Below, one piece after another: positions 45,121-59,521 of a stretch of 64,000 nt of DNA. The notes below the pieces were generated by a model, which saw only the letters and a list, made by a program, of their open reading frames with translations, was not told where the DNA came from and did not search any database. This DNA comes from Microthyrium microscopicum (Eukaryota > Ascomycota > Dothideomycetes > Microthyriales > Microthyriaceae): NCBI GenBank assembly GCA_010405405.1, contig MU004238.1, positions 2,102,262-2,166,261 of the forward strand, given 5' to 3'. Every line of letters begins with the position of its first letter. The stretch's first letter is position 1. The position numbers were made by a program, and so were the translations under genes.

Positions 45121-46853
45121 TCCTCTTAATAAGAACCCTAATGTCTTTATAAGTCTTTAAAAGGTTAACTACGTTCTAATAGTACTAATATACTTTAAGA
45201 TATATTATATTATAATAGTATAAACTACTTAGCTACTATCTAGCTAGCTAAATAATAATTTTAGTAAATCTTAGTAAACTTATTATTAATTTTAAACGTT
45301 ACTTAAAGAGGTACCTCTTAAATAATGATTTATAAAGCTAAACGTTACTATTAGGTACTTGTTTAGATTTATCTAGGTTTATTAAAAACTTAGGTATTTT
45401 TAAGTTTCCTTAAGCTATTATTTTAAGCCTACCTAATCTATAGGTTATTACCTACTAAGAACGACTTCCCTCTTTAGAACCTTTACTTATAGTAAGAATT
45501 AATATTAAAGCTTTCTTTAATAGAAAGTACTTAATAAAGTAAATATTTACTTTTTACTAATCTAACTAGGTAGAAGAGTATTAAATAAGGTATATTTAAT
45601 CTTATAATTATATACTTTTTTTAATTCTTCTTTATTCTATTTTTATAGAATTAAGGTATATACCTAAGTAAACCCTAGCTAACTAAGTAAAGCTAACCTT
45701 TATAAATAGAGCTATAATATAAAAATAAGTCTTAACTAGTAATCTTAACATTTTACTAGTAGCTTCTTTATAAATCTACTTAGTATACTTTATATCCTTT
45801 TATATCTATTCTCTCTAATAGCTACTATAAAGAATAAAGTAGAAACTAATAAGGCTCTAAATAGATCTAGTTTATCTCTATCTAACGCCTTTAAGGTTTT
45901 TAAAGATACTATTAATTTACTAAAGACTCTAATTACTAGCGTTATAAAACTAACTAATTTTACTAATACTAATATTACTAAAAAGGTAACTAACTAAGTT
46001 AAATTTATTAATAGTACTAAAATTAATACTAATAATAACTATATTAAACTATTAAGTTTAGGCTACTCTTCTTTAAAGCCTTCTAAATCTAAAGAGATTA
46101 AAAAGAATACTACTTAGGTTAAGAAAAAAGAAAAGATTTTTAAGCGTAATTATAGTAATAAGTCTAAACCTTCTTAGCTTAATATAAAGTAAATATATAT
46201 TAATAATATTATATATACTAATAAAGCTTAGACTTAGTTTAAATTATACTAAACTTTTTTTATCTATAACGTATTAATTAATTATAGTTAGTTAAGTAGT
46301 AAACGTTTTCTATATAACTTTAATAATAATAAAATAAAACTATCTAATATAGATAAGTTTATTCTATATAAGAATAAAACTAAATTAATTATTAAATAGT
46401 TTCTTTTACTTAATCTATATTAGTAATATACTAAAGTATATACTAAAACTTTCCTATATATTAATCTAAAGGATTAGTACTATATAGCTTATAAGAACTA
46501 CGTATTAGCCTTTAAGGTTTAAAATAATTATTACTATATAACCTATAAGACTATAAAGTCTTATTAATAGTATTTTAAGGTAAGTTATTTTTAATTAATT
46601 TAATTTAAATTTAATTATTACTAATTATTTTCTAGGTTATTTCTTATAAGAAGAGTATTACTAAGAACCTTATTATAAAGCGTTATAATATATTAAAAGT
46701 CTATATACTTTATTAATAAACTTATAATAACGATCTAAGTAAATATAATATAGATTAGCTTCTTTATACTAAAAAAATAGTTTATATTACTAATAAAAAC
46801 GTTATAAAGGCTATCTAGATATAAGTAAACCTTCTTATTATACTTAGGTTTAA

Positions 46854-47003
46854 ACTAATATAAATAAGTATATCTATATTAATGCTATAAATAATACCTT
46901 CCCTCTATATTCTAGTATTGCTAAGAATAGATATAATAATATCTATATAATGCTAATATATTATAAAAATAGTAAGGATATCCTTAAGGCTAAGAAAGCT
47001 ACC
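46854..47003 (+). pseudogene. Plus-strand frame of outer element, left part, split by inner element
   Basis: Open for 50 codons up to the insertion point (ending DILKAKKAT) and continuing in phase at 54662-54772 for 37 codons (starting YYSKVALLKATIS) once the inner element and one target copy are removed. More plus-strand coding character extends leftward to about 45.8 kb, including a possible intron (gtaagt near 46580, ctaat..ttttctag near 46635). Function is unknown. Confidence 0.5.
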
Positions 47004-47229
47004 TGTAACGAGCTATAGAACTTAAGCAAGTAGATAATTAGATTATATTCTAGAATCTACGAATGGGAAAGAGAGAGAAGAAGATCTAGAAGAGCTATAG
47101 ATCTACGAGGGAAGTAAGTCCGCTTAGTAGATCCTTAGGCGCGCTAACCTCCTTAGGTCTAGCGCGTAATCTTATAATAAGATCTTTCTTATAATACTAC
47201 TATGAAGCCTATAAAGAGGAATTATTATA
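47004..47229 (-). repeat. Inner element LTR, left (3' LTR)
   Basis: 226 bp, starting tgtaacgagc. Compared by hand with 54431-54656 it shows 25 differences, all transitions, and no gaps. Confidence 0.88.
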
Positions 47230-50200
47230 TAACTCTTCTTTTTAGTATAGCTCTCTAGGCTATAGACTACTAATTATATCTACTTTCTTAATCTATTTTA
47301 TTTTAATCTAGTCTAGCCTAGTTTAGTCTAGTTTAGTCTAGTCTAGTCTAATAAACTTTTTAATAATAAATAATATTTTAATCCTTCTATAGTATAATAC
47401 TAACCTTACTAGTTATTTAGAGTATCTTAACCTTTAGCCTACTAAGGTAACTATTAAGAAGCATTAATAAACTCTAAGATGTCCTTAGAATACTCTAGTT
47501 CTTAAGTCCTAGTAGTCTAGTAGTTAGTAGTCTTATTAATATAAAGGAATTAGTAGTATAATTATTTACTCTTTCTAATTAGTAGGAACGCTATTAGAGT
47601 TATAATTAATACTATTACTAGTAGGCTCTAGTATTAGTAGTATCTAGGTAGAATATAGGCCTAGCTTACTAAAGTACTAAGCGTAAAACTTAGTAATAAG
47701 CTTTAGTATATTCTTAGTAGCTATCTAATTATACTATTTAGCTTTATTATAATTAGTATACTTAATCTTATATTATAGCTTCTTATATTAATTAGTAAAG
47801 TAGCTATTAATAATAGCGTTAATAGACTATTTATTATTATTTATAGTTTCTTTAATAACTACTAGTAGTAAATTAGTATACTTAAGTAGCTTAGTATCGT
47901 CTATAATATAGTAGAGGACTTAGGCGTAAAAGATATTATATATCTTTATAAAAGAGAAGAGATTAAGTTTATAGGTAATAGTATTAATCTTCTTAATTAT
48001 ATAAAAGGAACTTATATTCTTATTATCTAGAGTCTTTAAAGGACGTAAAGTAGAGTAGTTCTATGTATCTAAGCGAACCTAGTTGCTTAGTAATAGGTCT
48101 AGAGCTACGTAGTAATAGCGATTAGTGTATTCTGCTTATTAAGCTTATGCCTAGATTAATTACTCTATTAAATAATTATATATCTTAGTACGACCTTTCT
48201 ATATTATGTCTATATTAATAGCTTCTTTATTAGTAGCTATAGAGGCGTTTATAAGTTTTAGGAAGTAATATAAGAACTTAAGGCCTAATTAAGGGTTAAA
48301 TTTATTTTAAGCTTTAAAGGATATAACTCCTATAGTAGTATTTATAGCAAAATTAACTATAAATTTAGTAAAGAGTAGAAGAGCTACCTAGTTATCTTAA
48401 TCTTAATTAATAAACGCGCATAGGAATTACTTAAGTACTATAACTAAGATTTCTATTATGCTATTAGTCTTAGAGTAGAATGCTATACTAAGATAGAGTA
48501 TTATGCCTATGTATTTATATAAGTACTTCTAGAATATAGAGGTAAATTAGCTACTATAGTTTAAAAGAATTATTAATAGCTAGCTAACAAGTTTCTATAT
48601 ATAGTTAATAAAGGCTAGTACTATTAAGTCTATAAATAAGTCTAGTAGTAAGATAAAACGTTAGGTCTATATATAGTAATTAATAACTACTATAATATAC
48701 TAATAGATTATACCTTAGTATAAATAATAAGGTAATAAAATAGTAAAGTTAATAGAAATATTAGACTATATACGCTTAGGAAGAGAAAATTAATATAAGA
48801 AGCTTTACTTCTTTTAGTAGATAGGTTTAGTAAATACACATTTATAGCCTTTAATAAAGCTTTTAACGTTTTATAATATCTTAGGCTACTAGTAATCTTT
48901 TTATAGGTAGTAGTAAGTTATTACTACTCTACTATAGCTTATAGCTTTATAGCTATATGCGCTCTATATAGCGCAACGCTAAAGCTTATCTTAAGGAATA
49001 AAGATCTAGTTATAGTAGAAGATTATCTTATTAGTAGCTACTACGTAGTCTCTAAGCTTAATTTACTCTTATTTTAAAGTACTAAAGGGTAAGAAGAGCT
49101 AGTAATTAGTCTTAACGTAGTAAATAGTAATTATTATTTTATTATGCTTTACTACGTTTATAATATCCTATAGAAACTAGTTGCTATTAAAATCTAGGAA
49201 TAGGTTATCTCTTAAGGGATTAAGTAGCTTACCCTTAAGCGTCTTATTATTACTAAGAGACTCTTTTATAGAATTAAGTAGCTTACTTATAAGATTAGAA
49301 ATATCTAACTTATTCTAAACAATAGTAACTAAGTATAGTATTAAGAAATAAGTAGGTTTAATAAGCAATATAGCTAACTTTACTATATATTTTATATTAA
49401 ATTAGTATAGAAATAGTAAAGATTAGACCTATTAAGAGACGTAAAGGTTATTATTACTTTATAAAATATCTTATAACTAATAAGTAAGGGTATCTACCTT
49501 TCTATTAGCTATACCTAAATAGTACTTTATCTTAAAGTAAAACTAGGAGAGGAACTTAGCCTATCTAGCTTATTATTAAAAGAGACGTTTTATTATTATA
49601 AACGTTTAAAGGTTATAGTAATTAGAGAATACTTAAATAAGGTTAATAAAGCTAAATAGCTCTAGTTCTTACTCTTTAAATATATAGATAATAGCTAAAA
49701 GCTCTTTATTATAAATATTATAATTATATTCTACTAAAGTTATCTTCTTTAAGAGGTACGTAACTAGGTAAAGCTTCCTATTATTATCTTTTTAAGAAAG
49801 AATTATAGTATAAACCTAATCTAAAGTATCTATTTCTAGCTATATTTCTTTTATATAGTTAAAATAACGTAATATCTTAATAAACGTAAAGTCTTACTTT
49901 AGCTTCTTAAACGTACGTTCCTTTAGTTTATTAAAGTCTTAAGAGAAGATTACTATAGCGTCCTTCTTTATAAGTACTATTAGTAGTACTATAATTTTTA
50001 AATATTTAAGAATAAATTAGTAATAAAAGTTAGTAAAGCTAAGGAAAGCTTAAACGTCTTTTACTAAAAAGGAATATTACTAGTTAACTATGCTTTAAAT
50101 CTTTTCTAGGTCTATCTTAATACCTTTAGTAGTAATAATTAGGCTAAGGTATTTAACTTATTAAGTATTAAATTTATACTTTTAGATATCTAAGTATAAT

Positions 50201-50254
50201 CCTACTTTACTTATTACTTCTAGGACTAGATAGGTATAGATAGTATAGCTAGCT

Positions 50255-50610
50255 TTAGTATTACTAAAGACTAATAGATTATTTATATAATCTATAATAA
50301 AGTCATCTAAATAATTAATTAGGATATAGTTAAGATAAGCTTAGAAAGTCTTTAGGACTTTAGTAAAGCTAAAAGGCATAACTTTAAATTTATATAACTT
50401 ATAATAAGTTAGGAATATAGTTTTGTATTTATTACTAGGTTTAATATAGATATATATAAAGGTAGTAATAATATTAAATTTAGAGAAATATTTTACGTAA
50501 TAAATATAGGTAAGTATTTCTAATAGCTATAGAGGAATATTATAATTCTTTTATATAATCTTATTAAGTTTATAATAATTAATATAAACTTAAATTCTTT
50601 TTCTTAGCTT
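50255..50610 (-). pseudogene. Decayed reverse transcriptase of inner element
   Basis: On the minus strand, about 50500-50600 shows an EKEFKFILIIINL-like remnant where RTs have a (V/I)DYRxLN motif. At 50262-50310 the frame reads LDDFIIDYINNLLVFSN. The family has a catalytic YxDD at the YINN position, so both Asp codons have become Asn (GAT to AAT), the RIP direction. Gypsy-type elements carry the preceding (F/L)DDF segment, preserved here. Confidence 0.7.
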
Positions 50611-53600
50611 ATATATATATAGTATTAGTATAGCGTAATATAACTTACTAGCTTAAACTTAATCTTAACTAAGTATTTAATTAACATATTATTTAATAAT
50701 AAGGAATTCCTAATAACCTAAGCTACTATAGTAGTGTTTAGGAATTATAGCATTAGAGATAATATTAATAAAGTAATCTTATTTACTATAGTATAGTATA
50801 AGTTTATTGCCTAATTTTAGGTTAAAGACGTCTATATAATAATAATATTTCTTTAGTAAGTATTTAAGAATCTCTTTTTATAAAAGAGAAGGCTTATTAT
50901 ACTTTTCTTACTACTTTTTAAAATCCTTAGGTAAGATTTTGCCTAAGTTAATAGTAACGTCTTTCTTTAGTATAGGATTTAGATTTAGAGGTTTCTTTTC
51001 CTTTCTATTTTTAAAGTTATTAGGCTAGATTTTGCTAAATTACTAGCCTTATTCTAATAACTTAATAAAGGTAGTAACGCTAATTATAGTAACGTTTTTA
51101 AAGTAAAAGTCTATTAGATTAACTAAGTAGCCTTTATAATCTACTAAGATTAGGTAGCCTACTAATAAGTAATATATAAGGTAGTAGTCTAAGTTAAAGT
51201 AGATTTACTTCTTACTTTCTTTAAAAGTAATCTTATAGAGGTTAATTTAAGGGTTACTAAGGATAAGGTTATAGCTAGTAACGTTTATAATAAAGTAGTA
51301 GATTTATTTAATATACTCTTCTAAATAGACGTTAACTATAGTAACTTTATTAACTTTTATAATAGTTTTATTATTAGCTAATTATATAATTTAGGGGGTA
51401 GAAAGATTAATAGTAGGGATTCTATATTATTTAATAAAGTTAGGGTAAATAATTCCTATTACTTTACTACTAGTATCTATAAGAATATTAATTTTTAAGT
51501 AGTAGCTTTATCTTAGAGAGAATATAGTACTAGAAGTAGTCTATTAGTTACTTATTATAAATATAGTAGCTACTTCTTAGAGACGAAAATTATATACTAT
51601 AGAAGTAAGGGATATCTTAATAATAGCTAGTTTAATATTATTAAATATAATAGGCTCTAAGGATAACGCTTATTAGAGATTACCTTCTAGGCGTTAGATA
51701 GTCTTATTAACCTTATATTAGATTTATTCTTTAAAGAAAACTAGCTTAGGGTTAGGTTCCTCCTTCTTCTATTACTAATTATATACTTCTTACTTATTTA
51801 GCTCCTTTACGCATTTCTATAGAAAAGCTTTTAGTTTTCTATATTATTACTATAATTATACTTATTATAATTATCCTCTATAGTTAGGAACTAAGGAGAT
51901 TAAGTAGTAATTTAATTATAGATAATAGCAAACTCTATAATAATAGTAGCAACCTTTAGTTATATTTTAGTATCTAAAAGAGCGTCTCTATCTTTATATA
52001 GTGCTAAGTTATACTAATAGCTATAACTCTTCTTTTTATACTTTATATAATAGTTATTAGCCTTTAAGGCGTTATAGATATTTAAAGAGTAGTTAAACTT
52101 TAGTTTCTATTTACTACTCTTAGCTACTAAATAATTATTATTATTATAGCTTTGTAGATTAATAAAGGGGACGTATTTAATATAATAAGCTATAGTATAT
52201 AAGCTCTTAAGGAAGTCTATAAATGTTTTTAATTCTATAAAGAGCACTCTCTCTATAAACTTTAAAAGTAGAAGGAGACGCATTTTAATAATCTTATCTT
52301 AATTACTAAGCTTAGCTTCTTATAAGTTCTTTAAGAAGTAAGCTAGAAATTATTTAAGCTTCTTAATAGACTTTATTATAGCTTCTTAACTTTTAAGCTA
52401 GGTCTTAGTAGTAATATAGCTATCTTTAATACTATACTTATAATCTAAATTAGACTATATCTCTACTATAGATAAATATAAGTTAGTTAACTTATAATTA
52501 CTCTACTTGTTAATAGTACTAAATGCTTAATCTTTTATTACTCCTTAAATAACTTAGATTTTAGAGGCTTTTATAAGATAAACTTATATGTTATTATTAA
52601 GGTAATCTAATACTTTATCTTTTTAAGCATAGTACTTCTACTTATTCTTTCCTAAAAAGAGTAAAGGCTTATTATCCTATATCTTAAGGAAAGAGGCGCT
52701 ACTAATTAAGTTAAGATTAAAAAAGAAAATAGTTTAACGTAAGTCTAGTATTCCTAAAGATATATTTAAGTTAGGTTAGTCTATATCTTAAGCTAAGGAG
52801 ATTTAACAAAATAGATTATTATTTACTAACTCATTACAATTAAGATAAAGATTAGTTACCTTAGTAGTTAAGGGTTTCTTTTAAAGGGCGTTAACCTAAG
52901 CTTAAAGAATAGTAGCTTTATTTATCTTTTTTTATAGAGCCTTATAGTATTTACTAATCTTATTAACGTAAGTAGTAAGTACTTCCTTAAGTAGATTATT
53001 ATCGTATTATAGTTCCTATACTTTTTAATAAGTAGTTGCTACTTTCTTAAGAGTAATAGCGTTATTTTAGATTTACGCTTTAAAGTAAGTAATCTACTTT
53101 ACGCGTTTATTATTAGTTTTAGCTAAGTCCTATATTTCTCCTTAAGCTTCTAGAACTTCTTCTTAAAGAGTATAGATTAAGTCTATATTATAAGTATTTA
53201 TATTCTACTTAATTTTAAAGAGATAGGCTATAGTTTAGAAGGCTAATAAAGAAGCGTAAAGCTATATAACTAAGTTGTCTAGTATTAATTCCCCTTTTAA
53301 TAAATATTCTAAATCTATATCTAATTTAATTAGGTAGTAAGAGTAATAATAGAGATCTAATTACTTTTCTTTATAATAAAAGTATACTCCTACGTTCTTT
53401 AGCTTATCGCCTTCTTTACTAGGCATCTTTTATACTTAAGTAGCTTAGAAGATTAAAGGGTTCTTATTAATAGTTAAAGTAACTAGTTAATTAAGGTTTA
53501 CTACTATAAGGTAATAAGATATTAATATAAGTAGTACTCTAGGGCCTTTAGCTTATTAACATAGTTCTATTAGCTATTTATATATTTTAAAAGAAAGTCT

Positions 53601-54430
53601 AGTATTATCGTTAGGTTAAAAAGGAGCTAGTAGTTAGTTATTTCCTATATTTATTTAGTTTAGTAAAGTTATTTAACTAGTATTTTAAGGAGCATCTTCT
53701 AACGCTTTAGTCTCTTTACCTTTATAGCCTCATTCTAATAGATAATTATCTTCTAACTTATCTTTATCTTCTAATAACGCTTTTAAGTTTAGTTCTAGCG
53801 ATTTTAATAGTCCTAAGACGTTCTCTACTAAATCTACTACTTTCTAGGTAGTATTTAGTTATATTATATTCTAGGTATTAGGTTTACTTTAATACTTAGT
53901 ATATATAGTAAAAGGGTAACGTAATAGAAATAAGTAACGCAAACGTATAGGAGATAGAGATTAACGCTAATTATAAGGCTAAGTATAAATAATTAAAGAT
54001 AGCAAGTAGGCTATATAGCTATTAACTTAGGTCTATTAAGTAGAAGCCTTATTAGCTATAATTATAAATAATAAAGAAGAGTACTAGGAGAGAATACTTA
54101 TTTATTTAACGCGTTTTAATAATAAGTATATTAAGTATAATTATAGATATTTAATAGTAGTATAGAAGATAAACTTTAGTATTCTATAGAACTAAGGATA
54201 AGGAGCAATTAACGCTTAGACTATTAATAAGTTAAAGAGTATTAAGAAATCCTAACGCTCTAATTAGATAGGGGGTTAGCAGAGCTAATAAATTTAGTAA
54301 ATCTATAAAGAATCTTTAATAGAGTTTAAGACTATATGCATAGAATATTAATCTATATAGGTACTTCTTTAGAAGTAAATTCTAGGGTATGTAGTATAAG
54401 CATATAAATATTTAAATAGTTTATAGATTA

Positions 54431-54656
54431 TATAACGAGCTATAGAACTTAAGTAAGTAGATAATTAGATTATATTCTAGAATCTATAAACAAGAAAGAG
54501 AGAGAAGAAGATCTAAAAGAGCTATAGATTTACAAGGGAAGTAAGTTTGCTTGGCAGATCCTTAGACACGCTAACTCCCTTAGGTTTAGCGCGTAATCTT
54601 ATAATAAGATCTCTCTTATAACACCGCTATAAAGCCTATAAAGAGGAATTATCATA
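54431..54656 (-). repeat. Inner element LTR, right (5' LTR)
   Basis: 226 bp, starting tataacgagc (TG changed to TA) and ending ttatcata. It is the 5' LTR for the minus-strand coding sequence. Confidence 0.88.
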
Positions 54657-54661
54657 CTACC

Positions 54662-54772
54662 TATTACTCTAAAGTAGCTTTACTTAAAGCTACTATTAGT
54701 ACTACTTATATTAAGCGCTATAATAACCTTTATACCTATTATTATAAATTTAAACTACTTATAAATAATAAC
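54662..54772 (+). pseudogene. Plus-strand frame of outer element, right part
   Basis: Thirty-seven open codons in phase with the fragment ending at 47003. A TAA at 54773 sits where a Gln codon would give TAA by RIP, and protein-like sequence goes on beyond it. Confidence 0.45.
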
Positions 54773-57700
54773 TAAGAAAGTATAAGTACTCTAATTATAT
54801 TACTTAAATTCTAATTAACTTTATTTTAGGTTATAGATACTTTATTACGTTAAATTAGTAAGCTTACTAACGTTATAAAGATATTTACTTCTTAGTAGGC
54901 TAATAGTACTAAAAAGAAGAAAAAGGCTTTTAATACGAGTTAGTTTATAATTCTCTAAAGCTAGATTAATAAGTATAAGCTTAGTTTAAGTAAGCAAATA
55001 GTTCTTTGTTGCTATCTAGTTATAATAGGTTAGATTAATTCTAATAATAACGATTTAGAAACTAAAGAGTCTAAAGAATAGATATAATATCTAGTAAATA
55101 TATCTAATATTAAGTTAATATATCTAGTATTTAATAGATAAGGTTAATTATATTTTAGGTTTATTATAAGCTATTTATTAGTACTTAGTAGCTATTAGGT
55201 TCTATTTAAACTAATTTATATAAATAGTATAAGATAGTTTCTCTTAATAAAATACTTTCTTAAATTTCTAAGTCTTCTCTTATAAACCTAGATAGTACTT
55301 AGGAGTATATTCTTATAAACTTAGAATTATTATTTTAAGGTATTTAAAGGATACCTTTTTAAGGGTTAATAAGTAAAGCTAAAGTAATATTAATAGTTTT
55401 AGATTTAGGTTTAAAATTAGTTCTATATCTAGTTTTAAATTTTTTCTAAGTCTTTTCTATTTAGACTATATTTATATATATATCTATAGGAACCTATTTA
55501 TTCTAAAGTATTATAATAATACTATTTAAATACTATTTAGTTTTATTTAAATAAGCTTATCTTAATTATAAGTAAAATAAATTATTATTATATATCTATA
55601 TATACTATAAAGTAACTATGCTTTTATACTTATCCTCTCTATAAAAAGAAGCTCGTTCTAAGTCTTATTATAACTATTTTAGTCTACTTAGCCCTTTCTT
55701 AGCTAGTATAAGTTTAGTAAATACTAAAAGCTTCTTTAGACGTTTTCTTAGCTTCTTAAGCTCTAAATAGGGTTTATCTAAGTTAAGTTATTCTAATTTA
55801 TATTTAATTACTTCTATTAGAGCTAATTTAGCTAAAAAGATACTCTTTTTCTTTAACTTCTCTTAATAGCGCTTTAATATAACTAAGAAAAGGTTACTAA
55901 TAGGTTCTTAGCTTACTTTAAATATAGAATAGTTTTTTTACTTTACTTTATAGTAATAGATACTATCTTTATTAACCTTATATCTAATTATATCTTTAAC
56001 TTTATAGTAATTAGTCTCTTTAAAGTCTAAGATTTCCTAAAATAAGATTATTTACTATAAGAAATATATATTAAGTATATATTATTATAATAAGGAGATA
56101 TAAAAGATATTATAAACTAGAGCGCCTTTAAGTAAGTTAATATAGTATATATTATAGTTAATAACCTCTATTACTTTAAAGAGGCTTATATACTTAATAT
56201 TTAGTTTCTTTTTAGACTTAGCTATTCTAATATTCTTTATATTAAATAAAACTTAGTTATTTACCTTTAAAGTAACATCCTTATAGCCTTTATTATAGTA
56301 TTTAGCTTATAGAGTTTAAACATTTTCTAAATAAGCTTAAAAAGCTCTTTAAAGAGATAGAATATATTCTACTAGTTCTTTTACGTTAAGAGTAATACTT
56401 ATTAGGTACTCTTTAAGTACTTCTAGTACGTATAAGTATTTACTTATATATATTATAAATAGAGTAATACTAATTAAGTTATATATACTATTATTATATA
56501 TAAATTTAGTAAAATTAAGCTTTTTAGCCTAATTATTCTACTCTTAGCTATAATAGATATATAAATAGTATTTAATCTCTTAGTTTTAATGCTCTATTTA
56601 CTTATCTATCTAAGGTTAAAACGTAGTAAATAACTTCTATTAGATTCCTAAATAATAGAGGAATATATTCTAGAACTTAAAGATAAATATAAAGCCTCTA
56701 TTAAATATAATTATATTTAATACGCTATAAAGTTATACTACTTTATATAAAAAGAGCTTAGCAAGATTATTTACATCTATATCTTTATAATAAAGTATAT
56801 AATAAGCTATTTTAGTTAGCTTATAGATAACTACTATAATAAAGTTATATAGCTATCCTTAGAAGACGCTTAAAAATAAGTTAATAATAAAATTAACTAT
56901 AATATCTTTCTAAAGGGCTATTAGTACTAGTAAAGATAGAAAGAGTCTATTTTAGCCTTATTTAATAGACGTATTTTATTTATACTCTAAATAGGCTATA
57001 TAGTACTCTTAGATATCCTTATTAATATTATCCTAAGTATAATAGCGTTAAATCTTCTCTAATATCTTATATTAGCTTCTATAGCCTCTTTCTAAGAGAT
57101 TATTATAAAAATATTAGAAAACTTAGACTTTACTATTCTTTATAGTAACCTCTATCTATAAATAAGTTTATTTATTTTCTATTAGCTTAGTAAAAGAGCT
57201 ATTAAGTACATCTAATATAGTAATAATATCTACTTTTTAAGAATTATTTCTTAGATACTATAATAAGGTACTAATAGATATAACTAAAGCGTTAATAAAC
57301 CTAATTAAGTCTTTATTAGACTTAGGCGCCTTAGATAGTTATAATTTATCTTAGATAAGGTTTAATAAGGTATTTATAGTTCTTTTCTACTTTATATTAT
57401 CTAAAGAGACATAGTCTAGTCTTTATAAAGGTCTATTTATAAAGTTTATCTTTCTTAAATAATATTTAATATTAAACTTAAACTTAGTAAGAAAATCTAC
57501 TTATCTTATATATATAGTAAAGATATTTTAGGATATATTAAGTAAATAAAGGTTTATATAATCTATTAGGATTAAAAACTTTAGAATACTATATAGGTAC
57601 TTATAAAAAACTCTTATAGAGTTAATAATAGCTAGAAACTTCTACTATAGAGTCCTATAGTAACTCTTAAGTCTTAATAGCTTTCTTAAGTAAAACGCTA

Positions 57701-58227
57701 TAAGTTACTATTAGTCTTCTTAACCTAGCTTAATTTATTTCTAGCTTAAAATACTATAAATTACTTATCTAAAAGCGTCTATTTTTAGATAAGTCTTTAA
57801 TATAAGATTATAGTAAGTAAAAATTAATACGTATATAAAGGTAGCCTTTAAGTTATTAAAAAATTAAATAGCTTTAAGAGAAAGATTAATAGAAACTAAT
57901 TCCTTATTATATAGCTATTAGCTTTTTAAGGCCTACCCTAAAAGCTTCTTAATTAAAGAGTTTAATAAAGAAGTAATATAAGAGAAGTTAGTAATAAAAT
58001 ATTAATAATAGTTTATAAAGCTAATAAACTTTCTTACTTAGTATATATTACGTAGTGTTAACTAATCTATAACTATTATAATTTATTCTAATTTTATTAT
58101 AATACTATCTAAAGTTATAATATATTTAAAGTACTTAGTTTAGTCTATATAAAAGCTATACTTTAATAACTTAATATATAACTTAAACTTAATAAGTCTT
58201 TTAAGTACCTCCTTTATATATTTAATA

Positions 58228-58610
58228 TAATCTTCTTTATTCTTAAAGAAAATAAAAATATTATTAAAGTAGATAATATAAGTTATATTAATAAGGCTAT
58301 ATAGGGCTTAATTAATATATACTTAAAAAGTAGTAGAAACGTTAGTAAACTTAAAGAGTATTACTTAATACTTAAAGGACCTATATTTAGTTTAAAATAC
58401 TATCTTTTACTCATTACTAATATAAATATAAATATAATAATATATTTTATAAAGATCTAGGCTTATAAAGAACTTAGCTCTTAATAATTAATTTAATAAC
58501 TCTTTAATTAGTAATAAAGCATAATAGTCCTTAACTATAATATTATTTAAGCCTTTATAGTCTATATATAAATATAAGGTACTATCCTTCTTCTTTATAA
58601 AGATAATTAA
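58228..58610 (-). pseudogene. Decayed reverse transcriptase of outer element
   Basis: Around 58545-58606 the minus strand reads KKKDSTLYLYIDYKGLNNI, matching the conserved RT entry motif with IDYxxLN. About 300 bp further on (58228-58290) it reads YFNNIFIFFKNKEDY, where the family has YxDDILIFS; both catalytic Asp are now Asn. Order and spacing are correct for one RT domain. Confidence 0.75.
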
Positions 58611-59521
58611 GGCTCTAATAAAAAACTAAGATTTATAAATAAATCCTCTCTTAAAATCTTTCTTAAAGTATTTATATAGAATAACTAGTTTTGCTTCTAA
58701 TAAGTCGTAAATAAGCTAATAAAGTATACTTATACCTAACTTAAGATTAATAACTAAGTCCTATAAACTATATTCTACTAAATTCTATACTTTATCCTTA
58801 CTAAAGGCTTTTATAAGCTTCTTATAGTAATATAGTAAGTCTTATAGACTAACATAGTTTAATAAACTTACTAAATACTTAAAGAGCTAAGTAGATCTAT
58901 CTTAACCTAATTAGAGTAACTCTTTTAGGAAGATAAATCTAATCTTATTATAGTAGTTATCCTTTAAATAAATAAAGAATAAAGTCTTAGCCTTAAAGTC
59001 TAGTAAAAGGTTCTAGTCCTTAAGCTAAGGTATCTTTATAATAATTATATAGTATAATAAATCTATAATATAAAATAATACTTCATTAGTCTTTAAGATC
59101 CTATTAAAGTTAACTACTATTACTTTAGTAGTTACTATCCTATAAATAGTTATAAGTATATTATTTAGATACTTAGTTAACTCCTCTAGAAAATAATATA
59201 TCTCTAATTAAAGCTTCTTAGCTAAGGCGTAGTCTATAATATTAAAATAGGCTCTACTATTTATTATTATACTTTATAGTACATAATCTTAGCCTACTTA
59301 ATTCTAAGTAGTTCTTTATAAGATAATTTAGCGTAATTTCTTTAATTAGTATACCTTCTTATCTAGAATCCTCTTATTCTTTATTACTTCTAAGACTTAA
59401 GTAATAACGACTTTATAAAAGTTACTAAGAAAGTTAAAAACTAGATTATTTATAATAAAAACTATAAAATCTTAGTTAGCTACCTTATAGCTTAGTCTTT
59501 TCTCTTAATTCTCTTTAGCTT

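Larger units (their letters stand above)
47004..54656 (-). mobile_element. Inner LTR retrotransposon, Ty3/gypsy-like
   Basis: The element is 7,653 bp with 226-bp LTRs at both ends and a 5-bp target duplication ctacc (46999-47003 and 54657-54661). Minus-strand pol remains show a reverse transcriptase at about 50.6-50.25 kb. The order of gag to the right and pol to the left fits the Ty3/gypsy type. All frames are broken. It is the youngest of the three layers here by nesting, yet still RIP-mutated. Its insertion splits a plus-strand frame of the outer element: the frame is open 46854-47003 and resumes in phase at 54662. Confidence 0.85.

Noticed and set aside
47004-47229. Reading the inner LTR end at attatca, to give canonical TG..CA ends
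   Set aside because: The 5-bp target duplication ctacc then fails; ending at cata keeps both the duplication and equal LTR length.
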